The position numbers were made by a program, and so were the translations under genes. This document shows, piece by piece, positions 15,422 through 23,070 of a stretch of 23,774 nt of DNA. Where the stretch lies: the NCBI GenBank assembly GCA_905193585.1, contig CAJJPG010000015.1, positions 1-23,774 of the forward strand, given 5' to 3'. This DNA comes from an uncultured Oscillospiraceae bacterium (GTDB lineage Bacteria > Bacillota > Clostridia > Oscillospirales > Acutalibacteraceae). The notes beneath the pieces are model-generated. The model saw only the letters and a list, made by a program, of their open reading frames with translations. It was not told where the DNA came from and searched no databases. How positions within the stretch are numbered: position 1 is the stretch's first letter; each line of letters starts with the position of its first letter.

Positions 15422-16120
15422 CTAACGGTAAAGAATTTCCCTGTAAAGACTTGATACAAAGCCCTGTATCTGTTGAATTATGCTGAAGCACAGCAGCAGC
15501 AAAAAGCAAAGCGCAAGCATTGCAAGTAAGGTGTATATTACCGCCGCAACGGTTTTTTTAACCGTATACTGGTGCACCGTAAGTATTCCCAAAAACACCA
15601 GCAAAAGCGTCCACCCCACCTTTATTACGGCAACGGTGGAATAAATTATCGCCTCGTCCGATGAAAACACCGCCGACAGCAGTATATTGAGCGCCCCAAG
15701 CAAAATCGAAGGCATAAGCGAATATGCAGTTGCGGTCCAAATATCCTTTACGGTGCCCTCGCCGCCTGTGAGGGTGCACATTGCCCAATTACATACTGTC
15801 CATAAAAGAACTATACCCACGCTGCCCGCAAGCACCACCCAAAGCGAAAAATTTTCATCGGGGTCGGGGTTGAAAAGATATGCCGTTTTTACCCGTTCAA
15901 GCAGCCTTACTGCAAAAAAAAGAAAGACCAAAAGAAAGGTGAGCGGAAAGGACGCCTTGTTTTCGTATTTCAAATCGTTGAAAACCTCTATCGGGTGTAT
16001 AAGCAGCCTGAAAGGATATATAAGCTTTTCCCTGTCAGGTCGGAATTTTTTCCCGCCCGCCTGTCGGCTGCGGTAAAACAGTACATACCAGCCCTGGAGC
16101 ATATGTTTTAAGTTAGTCAT
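15422..16120 (-). CDS. YIP1-family integral membrane protein
   Basis: The 232-residue protein has a basic cytoplasmic N-terminus (about 1-55) with the typical P-I-E-V-F-N-D-L-K-Y-E-N-K segment. Five hydrophobic spans follow, roughly at 58-76, 92-113, 130-150, 158-182 and 186-212. The L-T-G-G-E-G-T-V-K-D-I-W-T-A-T-A-Y-S-L-M-P stretch is the Yip1 domain core. Bacterial members have no established function; here the gene is sandwiched between the NHL/TPR membrane protein and the DUF5696 gene. Its start overlaps the end of the NHL gene by 8 bases, so the two are probably made together and may form a complex. No role is assigned. Confidence 0.85.
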   Translation of the reverse strand: MTNLKHMLQGWYVLFYRSRQAGGKKFRPDREKLIYPFRLLIHPIEVFNDLKYENKASFPLTFLLVFLFFAVRLLERVKTAYLFNPDPDENFSLWVVLAGSVGIVLLWTVCNWAMCTLTGGEGTVKDIWTATAYSLMPSILLGALNILLSAVFSSDEAIIYSTVAVIKVGWTLLLVFLGILTVHQYTVKKTVAAVIYTLLAMLALCFLLLLCFSIIQQIQGFVSSLYREILYR

Positions 16121-17594
16121 TTATCCGCCTCCGAAAAAACCTTATCGGCCGCTTTAATATCCAGCAGTGAACGGCATGCACTGCAAAACCCGCGCCCGCC
16201 GCAAACAGAACCGCTCCCGCGGCAAGCGCCGCAAAATTATTTCTGACAAATTCCTTGCGGTAATCCTTAAACGCCATTGAGTAAAAGTATCGGTCGTCGC
16301 CCTTTTTCAGCATATCCATGGCTTCGCGGCTTTTCCCCTCTTGAAAATACGCCCTGCCTATGCTTTTGTAAGCCAGGGTGAAATTACCGTTTTGCGCAAG
16401 AATACTTTTCCAAAGCTCTACCGATTCCGAGTAACGCCCCTCGCCGTAAAACGCAAGCGCGCTGCGAACCTCATTCATATACGGAGTGGGTCCAAACACC
16501 GTAATGCTGCATTTTTCGCTGTCGAGCGCCAGGTATTTGCCGTTTAAATTATCAACCGCGCAAAGTCCTCTGAATTTGCCCGCTTCATCGCCCGCTCCGC
16601 CGAAAACACCTATAAAATCGCAGTCCTTACTGTAAAGGAACATACGTCCCTGCGTCTCGTCCGCGGCGCATATAATATCGTCGCCGTCAACGTTTATATC
16701 AACAAATCTTGTTTTTATTTCCTTATAGTTTTCGTAAGCGGTTTCAAGGTCTCCGAAGCCCTTTCCCTGCTTTTCCTTTTCAGCCGTGCGCAGCATATTT
16801 ACGCCCAAATTGTTCAGCTTTTTAATTTCCTGTCCTGCGGGCGTATTGTAAGCGCAGGTATAAAGAAAACTTTCGCTGTCCGTAAAAAGGTTATTGTAAG
16901 CCGAGGGTAGGGTGCGCTCCATTGCGTTTACCTGTTCCGAGGTCATAACCTTTTTCCAAAACTGCATAAACGCGACGTCTAAGGTTATTTCCACCTCGTT
17001 AGGGGCGAAAAAACGCACGAATTTATCATTTTTATCGTACTGAATTATACCCTGATAAACAGAGGGGTCGGTAACAAACACATTTCCGTAGCCGTCTGCC
17101 GCGACCTTTTGCGGCGTGAATGAAATACGGCTGTTGACAGCTATGAGCTGTTCGTTTGTAAATATTCTTTTAAGTCGGCACGCGCCGTCAATCGCCACAA
17201 CGCGCGCATTGCCCGTATCGCATATATAAAGCAAGCCGTCGCCGCCCTTAAACACGCCCTTTGGGGAAGAAAAGGTATTCCTTTTCCCGTCGGAAATAAA
17301 TGACTCTATTACCGCGTCGGGCGTAAAGTCGCCTTTCAGAACAACTATGCGGTCGTTGCCCGTATCGGCAATATATATTTTCCCGTCCGCTCCCACGCAA
17401 AGATCCTGCGGGCTGTAAAGCGCGGTACCGAAATCGTCGCCGTACAGCACTTTTTCGGCGCTGTAAACCTCCGCCGCGGGAACGGCTTTGCCCTCTTTAT
17501 TATAAAGATACTGTGCGTTCACCCCGAGTGAGAATGTCACAAGCAGGGTGGGTATAAAAACCGCGCATGCCATATATTTTAGCTTTTTCGGCAC
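16113..17594 (-). CDS. NHL-repeat, TPR-like protein with C-terminal membrane anchor
   Basis: The 493-residue protein starts at GTG (17592-17594) after an AGGAG site. It has an N-terminal signal/anchor (about 8-28) and NHL beta-propeller blades: S-P-Q-D-L-C-V-G-A-D-G-K-I-Y-I-A-D-T-G-N-D-R near 61-82, S-P-K-G-V near 110 with I-C-D-T-G-N-A-R, and further blades near 160 and 320-365. A helical TPR-like segment follows (about 375-432: A-L-A-F-Y-G-E-G-R-Y-S-E-S-V-E-L-W, A-Y-K-S-I-G-R-A-Y-F-Q-E-G). A transmembrane helix (454-478) ends in a basic tail R-R-R-I-N-D. It would display the propeller outside the membrane as a binding or scaffold protein. It sits 26 bases after a permease gene and overlaps the YIP1 gene. 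Function unknown. Confidence 0.82.
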   Translation of the reverse strand: MPKKLKYMACAVFIPTLLVTFSLGVNAQYLYNKEGKAVPAAEVYSAEKVLYGDDFGTALYSPQDLCVGADGKIYIADTGNDRIVVLKGDFTPDAVIESFISDGKRNTFSSPKGVFKGGDGLLYICDTGNARVVAIDGACRLKRIFTNEQLIAVNSRISFTPQKVAADGYGNVFVTDPSVYQGIIQYDKNDKFVRFFAPNEVEITLDVAFMQFWKKVMTSEQVNAMERTLPSAYNNLFTDSESFLYTCAYNTPAGQEIKKLNNLGVNMLRTAEKEKQGKGFGDLETAYENYKEIKTRFVDINVDGDDIICAADETQGRMFLYSKDCDFIGVFGGAGDEAGKFRGLCAVDNLNGKYLALDSEKCSITVFGPTPYMNEVRSALAFYGEGRYSESVELWKSILAQNGNFTLAYKSIGRAYFQEGKSREAMDMLKKGDDRYFYSMAFKDYRKEFVRNNFAALAAGAVLFAAGAGFAVHAVHCWILKRPIRFFRRRIND

Positions 17595-17620
17595 CCTGAG
17601 CTCTCCTTTCTTACCGTTTC

Positions 17621-18469
17621 TTAACCCTTGATTCCCGAATGTGCCATGGTTTCAACCACGGAGTTTTCGCAAATAAGAAACAGAATTACGGGCGGGAGCA
17701 TTAACAGCACGGAAACCGCCGCCGTAACGCCGCTTCTTATAATTCCGCCGGTATTTATCTGCTGCATCATTGTAGGCAGCAGCTTCATAGACTCGCTGTA
17801 TGTAAACTGCGCCCCGGTTGACGCCCAACCGCTTATAAAGGTAAATATCATAAGCGTCAGCCAAGCGGGCTTTACGCTCGGCAGCACTATTTTGAAGAAC
17901 AGATACTTTTCACCCGCACCGTCTATTCTCGCCGCCTCAAGTATTTCATCGGGAATTGCCTCCATAAACTGCGCCATGAGAAAAACTCCGAACGAGGTTC
18001 CCATAAGCGGCAGTATGAGCGCCCAAAAGGTATCGAGCATACCCACCTTTGCCATAAGTATATACTGTGGCAGAGAGGTAACCTCCGGTCTGAAAAGAAT
18101 AGCGAAAACAATAACCGTATTTACCGCTTTTTTGCCCGGAAAAGAAATTTTAGCCATTGCATAGCCCGCCATTGAGGCTAACAGTATGTATCCCGCGGTA
18201 GAGCAAACGGTAACCAAAATGCTGTTGAAGACATAGCGCTCTGTCGGAATAAGCGACTGCGACTGAACCTTTATTATGTTTTTAAAATTTTCAAGCGTGG
18301 GGTGATACACCACAAAGCGCGGCGGAAAAAGAAACAGTTCGCTCACGGGCTTGAAAGCGTTTATAACCGAATAATACATCGGCAGCGCCACAAACACGCC
18401 GAATATAAGCAAAAACAGCATTGCGGTAATATTTCCGAATACAGAGCGGTTAAGTTTTTCGCTTTTCAT
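17621..18469 (-). CDS. Carbohydrate ABC transporter permease (MalG/AraQ type)
   Basis: This 282-residue inner-membrane permease of the CUT1 family has six predicted helices. The EAA loop that contacts the ATPase is visible at about 178-200: E-A-A-R-I-D-G-A-G followed by I-V-L-P-S-V-K-P-A. The N-terminus has the F-K-P-V-S-E-L-F-L-F-P-P stretch and a W-like periplasmic segment T-L-E-N-F typical of MalG-type subunits. It pairs with the adjacent gene at 18478-19368 as the second permease pair of the locus. The two genes are separated by 8 bases. No ATPase gene is present, so a shared MsmX/MsmK-like ATPase encoded elsewhere is likely. Confidence 0.95.
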   Translation of the reverse strand: MKSEKLNRSVFGNITAMLFLLIFGVFVALPMYYSVINAFKPVSELFLFPPRFVVYHPTLENFKNIIKVQSQSLIPTERYVFNSILVTVCSTAGYILLASMAGYAMAKISFPGKKAVNTVIVFAILFRPEVTSLPQYILMAKVGMLDTFWALILPLMGTSFGVFLMAQFMEAIPDEILEAARIDGAGEKYLFFKIVLPSVKPAWLTLMIFTFISGWASTGAQFTYSESMKLLPTMMQQINTGGIIRSGVTAAVSVLLMLPPVILFLICENSVVETMAHSGIKG

Positions 18470-18477
18470 TTTTCCAC

Positions 18478-19368
18478 CTATCCTTCTGACGGAGAAACCG
18501 CCGAAATCGCCTTGTTAATTAAAACCCAGCTTACCGTCATTATTACAAAAAGAACCACCGCCACGCTTGAAGCATATCCCATTTCAAGCCTTGTGTTCCC
18601 GTAATCCTGAATGTGGAGCACCAGGGTATGGGTAGAATAGTCCGTACTGGGCATTCCCGTAAGAACCGCGTTCTGCGCGCCCACGGCAAACGCGCCCGAT
18701 ATAGAGAGCACCGCGCCTATAAGCAGCTGCGGCCGCATTTGCGGCAGGGTAATGTACCAAAGCTCCTGCCATCTGTTTTTAAGACCGTCTATCGCCGCCG
18801 CCTCATAATAGCTTTTGTTAAGCTGCTTGAAGCCTGCCACAAACGATAAAAAGCCGTTACCCATTCCCATCCAAAGTATTACAACCACTACCACGAAAAA
18901 GTTATATTCGGGGTCGTACAGCCACTGTATGGGCGCCTTTATGATTCCCCAATTAAGAAGAAAGCTGTTAAGAATTCCGTATGAGTCGTTGCTGAAGAGA
19001 TACATCCACATCATATAAGAGCTACCGATCAGCGAGGGAGAGTAAAAAAGAAATGTAAGTATATTTTTTACCTGCCTGCTCATATCGTTTATAAGCCACG
19101 CGACCGTAAAGCTCAGAATATAACCCACGGGGCCGGTAATAAGCGCAAAAAGCATTGTGTTGGCAAACGCCTTAACGAAGATATCGTCGTCCAAAAACAT
19201 TCTTATATAGTTTGAAAATCCCACAAACTCGGGCGCGTTAACCATGTCAAAACTTGTAAAACTTATGCCTATTGCGGTAATAATGGGCAAAAGCGTGAAG
19301 AAAAAGAAGATTACAAACCAAAAGCCGAGAAAAAACCAGGCATTGGCATAGGTTCTAAGTTTCTTCAT
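18478..19368 (-). CDS. Sugar ABC transporter permease (UgpA/MalF type)
   Basis: The 296-residue permease has six hydrophobic helices and an EAA loop at about 189-211 (E-A-A-A-I-D-G-L-K-N-R-W, then I-T-L-P-Q-M-R-P). The N-terminal F-F-T-L-L-P-I-I-T-A-I-G-I-S-F-T-S-F segment is characteristic of the UgpA class. Its ATG overlaps the stop of the 908-residue binding protein by 4 bases (ATGA), with GGAGGAGG just upstream. This arrangement strongly suggests that the large binding protein serves this permease pair. Confidence 0.95.
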   Translation of the reverse strand: MKKLRTYANAWFFLGFWFVIFFFFTLLPIITAIGISFTSFDMVNAPEFVGFSNYIRMFLDDDIFVKAFANTMLFALITGPVGYILSFTVAWLINDMSRQVKNILTFLFYSPSLIGSSYMMWMYLFSNDSYGILNSFLLNWGIIKAPIQWLYDPEYNFFVVVVVILWMGMGNGFLSFVAGFKQLNKSYYEAAAIDGLKNRWQELWYITLPQMRPQLLIGAVLSISGAFAVGAQNAVLTGMPSTDYSTHTLVLHIQDYGNTRLEMGYASSVAVVLFVIMTVSWVLINKAISAVSPSEG

Positions 19369-22091
19369 TTTTCCTCCTCCATTCCGAGCTCAATGCGTTT
19401 ACGCCGTAATTCGTCGTCAATATTCTTGCAGTAGCGGAAAATCACGTCGCGCGGATTTTCAAGCTGATAAATCACCCTGCGGTAAGCGTTGCTCAAATTG
19501 CGCGTTACATAATATGCCGCCGGCGATTGCGGATTATCGCTCATTTCCCCGCACTGAGCCGTAAGCACTCTGTACTCCTCAGCAGTCCATGAAAGCGTAG
19601 GCAAAACAGAGGAATTCGCCGAAAAATACCTGGCCGACGCGCCCAGTTGCGTTTCGCTTGTGGTTCCGAATTTCTGCTGAACCTCATCGGAAGTCCACCA
19701 ATCTATAAAGCGCATTGCGTTTTCCTTGCGTTTTGAAGCTTCCAAAACCGCCGCGCCGCTTATATTGCAGGTTTCCCCGCGGTTCACGCCGCCGTTTTGC
19801 TTTATGCCGGGAACACACGCCATAGCCCAAAGACCGCTGATTTCGGGCGCGCCTACCGCCAACTGCCCGTAGAAAGAGGCGGAAGAGAATATTATGGGCA
19901 TCTGACCTGTTCTAAACCTGTTCAGCGCGTCGAACGTATAGGGAAGTCCGTACTTTGTGTAAAACTCTGTCCACCTTGTAAAGGCGCGTATTGCGGGTTG
20001 CTCCGTCAGCATGCTTTTGCTTATATCGGAATTGTAAAGCGTGCCGCCTTCCTGCAAAAGCATCATTTCAAACACCTGCGTTGACTCGGCTATTCCCGCC
20101 TGCATGCCCGCGTTTTGCAGCACCGCCAGCATTCCGTAAAAGTCATCCCATGTTTCGGGACTTTCTATGCCGTACCGCTCGAATATATCGGTTCGGTAAA
20201 ACATCATATTGTAGCTCATTACCTCGGGCAGCGCATAAACGCTCTCCCCTACGGAAAGCGATATAAGCGATGCAGGGTAAAATCTTTTGCTGACGCTTTC
20301 GTAATTTTGCATTTTTGCCCGCAAATCTACCAGCGCACCGCGGTAATAAAGATTCATAAGCACCGTTTTGGGTATAAAAAGCGCCGCGTCGGGTCCCTTG
20401 CCCGAAACCAGTGCGGGCAAAAGGGTATCGGAGCTGTTTATAAGCGAAAGTTTAACCGAAACCCCGCTGTTCGGCGTAAAGCCGTTTGAAATAAGTCGGT
20501 CCAGTATCTGCGCCTGGTCTCGCCCTGTGGAATACCCGAAAATGCTTATATCGTTTGAGCTTACCCAAACGTTAACCGAGTCGTTTCCGCTTTTGCTTAC
20601 CGCCGTATAATCGGATATAAACGAGCCTATAAAGGCGCTAAAGCGGAATTTAATATAATCCGCAAAATCGGTTTTTCTGCTTTCGGGCTCTTTACCCGGC
20701 GGTGTCAGCGTTATGTAGTCAAGCTCCAGCGGTTGCGAGCGGATACTGCCCAAAAGGTCGGCAAGCGTGTTTATCTGCGAGCGGAAATTATCAAGCTGCT
20801 GCGGTATTTCCCTTGCGTTCCCGCTCATTTTTTCAAAGGTTCTCGCCGCTTCGTACACTCTTGCGGTGTTGCCGTTCTGCTCTTTGCCGTCGTCAAGCAT
20901 GTTACCCAATTCATTAAGCTCTTCGGCGTATTTTTTAAGCGAGTCTTTAAGCTCGGGTATGCTTTCGTCAAGGTTATAATCCCTGTAAACGTCGGGCGTT
21001 TCGCCCACAATTATCATCATTTCGCTGTAAAGCGCGTTAAGACCCGAAATAGCGGTATTCATGCGCTTTATCAGTTCTTTTTGCCCCTTTAACGTAACCT
21101 CCAGCCTTACGGTATGACTGCCCTTTGTCAAATATATTTTATATGGCTCCTTACCGTCCGCGAGGGTATGTATTTTGAAGTCCTCGCTGTACGGAAATTC
21201 AATAAGCCCGCACTCCTCAAACGGTATCTCGCCGTCAATATAAAGTATACGGCGGCTGGAAAGCCCGTTGTTTATATTTTGCCTGTAACAGAAATTCAGG
21301 TTGTAAAAGCCGCTTTCGGGCACTTCAAAGTGCCACTGAGCCCATTGCCCCTCAACCGAATAAGCGCTGCCGCCTAAAATGTTATAGTATATTTTCACCG
21401 GGTCGTTAGGGCTTACCGACGGCGAGGTTCTATCGTAATTAAGCCCTATTTCAAGGTGTGATTTGGCGTCGGTCAGCTCTGCCTCGCAAAAAACGGTTTC
21501 CCCCGCGCTGCCGCCGTTTATTTTGCTTATATATTCCTCGTAAGAGTCGGCTGTTTTATTTTTTTCAAGGTATACCCGGTAAAGCCTTACCGATTGCCGC
21601 AGCATGGTAATTCTCAGCCGCACCGTGCCCGCGGTAAGCTCTAAAACGCCGCTGTCGGTCATTTCCGGAAAAATGCTTTCCTTTTCGGTAATCTGCCTTT
21701 GATCGGGCAAAAGCTCGTTTTCCATTGCGTCGCGCTCAAAGCGCCCGCCGCTCTCACCCGATATGTCGTTTTTCCATATCCGCGGAAAATCCACGTTTTT
21801 TTCAATATTTCCGAGTCCCTCCGCCGTAATTTCAATGCCCGCCTGCGGGGTAACGTTGCTTTCGTCCGCCGCCGAATAGCAGAACCCGAGTCTGTAAAAA
21901 TCCTTTTCCTTTACGGAAACCTCAAATTCAAGCGTTTCGCTTTCCTTAACCGCCGCTCCCGCGTCGGATGAGAAAAATACGCAGCTGTCACCGTTTCCCG
22001 AATCGGCAGGCGCGGCAGCGCAATATGTCTGCACCGCTAAAGCAGCGGCTGTTAAAAGGCATATCAGCTTTAATTTACTGTGTTTTTTCAT
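19365..22091 (-). CDS. Very large ABC solute-binding protein with N-terminal carbohydrate-binding-like domains
   Basis: The 908-residue protein has a signal peptide (MKKHSKLKLICLLTAAALA..., cleavage near C-A-A-A at 24-27, no lipobox) and two beta-sandwich-like regions at about 30-180 and 195-360. The second contains W-A-Q-W-H-F-E-V-P-E-S-G-F-Y and Y-L-T-K-G-S-H-T-V-R-L-E-V, a pattern common in CBM35-like domains. A helical, coiled-coil-like connector lies at about 370-450, and a MalE-type binding domain at about 470-890 contains G-K-G-P-D-A-A-L-F-I and W-D-D-F-Y-G-M-L. A usual CUT1 binding protein has 400-550 residues, so this one is about twice as long. It lies between two permease pairs and overlaps the following permease gene by 4 bases. 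The extra domains probably concentrate polysaccharide at the transporter. Without a lipid anchor, how it stays on the cell is unclear. Confidence 0.87.
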   Translation of the reverse strand: MKKHSKLKLICLLTAAALAVQTYCAAAPADSGNGDSCVFFSSDAGAAVKESETLEFEVSVKEKDFYRLGFCYSAADESNVTPQAGIEITAEGLGNIEKNVDFPRIWKNDISGESGGRFERDAMENELLPDQRQITEKESIFPEMTDSGVLELTAGTVRLRITMLRQSVRLYRVYLEKNKTADSYEEYISKINGGSAGETVFCEAELTDAKSHLEIGLNYDRTSPSVSPNDPVKIYYNILGGSAYSVEGQWAQWHFEVPESGFYNLNFCYRQNINNGLSSRRILYIDGEIPFEECGLIEFPYSEDFKIHTLADGKEPYKIYLTKGSHTVRLEVTLKGQKELIKRMNTAISGLNALYSEMMIIVGETPDVYRDYNLDESIPELKDSLKKYAEELNELGNMLDDGKEQNGNTARVYEAARTFEKMSGNAREIPQQLDNFRSQINTLADLLGSIRSQPLELDYITLTPPGKEPESRKTDFADYIKFRFSAFIGSFISDYTAVSKSGNDSVNVWVSSNDISIFGYSTGRDQAQILDRLISNGFTPNSGVSVKLSLINSSDTLLPALVSGKGPDAALFIPKTVLMNLYYRGALVDLRAKMQNYESVSKRFYPASLISLSVGESVYALPEVMSYNMMFYRTDIFERYGIESPETWDDFYGMLAVLQNAGMQAGIAESTQVFEMMLLQEGGTLYNSDISKSMLTEQPAIRAFTRWTEFYTKYGLPYTFDALNRFRTGQMPIIFSSASFYGQLAVGAPEISGLWAMACVPGIKQNGGVNRGETCNISGAAVLEASKRKENAMRFIDWWTSDEVQQKFGTTSETQLGASARYFSANSSVLPTLSWTAEEYRVLTAQCGEMSDNPQSPAAYYVTRNLSNAYRRVIYQLENPRDVIFRYCKNIDDELRRKRIELGMEEEK

Positions 22092-22104
22092 AGTTTTACC
22101 CCCG

Positions 22105-23070
22105 TCAGCCCACTATTCCGCTGCGGTCTATTCCGCGGACAAAGTATTTCTGACAAACCGCGAAAAGCACGACCGGCGGCAGCAGGCTGAATACGCACGC
22201 CGCCTGTTCAATAGGGATTATATAGTAAGCGGTCAGCTTCTCTCTCGGAAGTATTTCTTCAAGCAGATACCTTAAATCGGATATTCGGGTCGAAAGCGTT
22301 TGAACCGATGAGAGATTGATCGACGCTAAGTAGTAATCTCCCCAATACCACACAAAGGAAAAAATGAAAAATACCAAAACCGAGGTGAGCGCGTTCGGCA
22401 GCATTATTTTAAAAAATGTTCCGAAATGACCGCAGCCGTCTATAAGCGAAGCCTCTTCAAGCTCTTTCGGCAGCGCCGCAAAGGTTTGGCGGAACATAAG
22501 CACAAACACACCCGCGCGCAGACCCTGACCCAGCATTGCCGGCAGATAGAAAGACCACAGTGTATCGCATAAATTAAGCGGCGACGCATGCCCCGTTATA
22601 AGCGAATAAATACCGAAAGCATCAAAATTCTTCATAAGCAGATAATTCGGCATGCTAAGTATTTGCGGCGGCACTATTATTGTGAAAACCGCCGCGGCGA
22701 AGAGTATTCCGCTGAACTTAAAATGATAACGCGCAAATCCGTAACCCGCAAGGCAGGTTGTAAGCAGCTGCAAAACCGAGCTTACAAAGGCTATTGAAAA
22801 CGAATTACCCATAGCCTGCAAAAGCTTGACATCGAAAATCGCTGTCTTGAAATTATCGAGCGTCGGAGTTTTGGGCAGCCATATTACCGTAACGTCCAAA
22901 AAATCCTTCGGCGAACGGAACGCCATGCTCAGCATGTATACAAGCGGATACATAATGATAAACGTAATAAGAATAAGGAAAAATGTTCTGAATAGCGTTA
23001 CCGCCACCCTGCCGGTATAATAAAGCGGAGAAACGGCTATTTTGTTATAATCAGTGTATGCTTTTTTCAT
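22105..23070 (-). CDS. Carbohydrate ABC transporter permease (MalG/AraQ type)
   Basis: I set the start at the ATG at 23068-23070, giving 321 residues beginning M-K-K-A-Y-T-D-Y-N-K. An upstream in-frame ATG at 23340 would add 90 residues without membrane or family character and would overlap the preceding permease gene deeply. The chosen start overlaps its stop by 4 bases (ATGA) and has a GGAAAGG site. Six helices and the EAA loop (about 205-227: E-E-A-S-L-I-D-G-C-G, then I-M-L-P-N-A-L) identify a CUT1 permease. The N-terminal M-A-F-R-S-P-K-D-F segment fits the MalG class. It pairs with the cut gene upstream. Confidence 0.93.
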   Translation of the reverse strand: MKKAYTDYNKIAVSPLYYTGRVAVTLFRTFFLILITFIIMYPLVYMLSMAFRSPKDFLDVTVIWLPKTPTLDNFKTAIFDVKLLQAMGNSFSIAFVSSVLQLLTTCLAGYGFARYHFKFSGILFAAAVFTIIVPPQILSMPNYLLMKNFDAFGIYSLITGHASPLNLCDTLWSFYLPAMLGQGLRAGVFVLMFRQTFAALPKELEEASLIDGCGHFGTFFKIMLPNALTSVLVFFIFSFVWYWGDYYLASINLSSVQTLSTRISDLRYLLEEILPREKLTAYYIIPIEQAACVFSLLPPVVLFAVCQKYFVRGIDRSGIVG

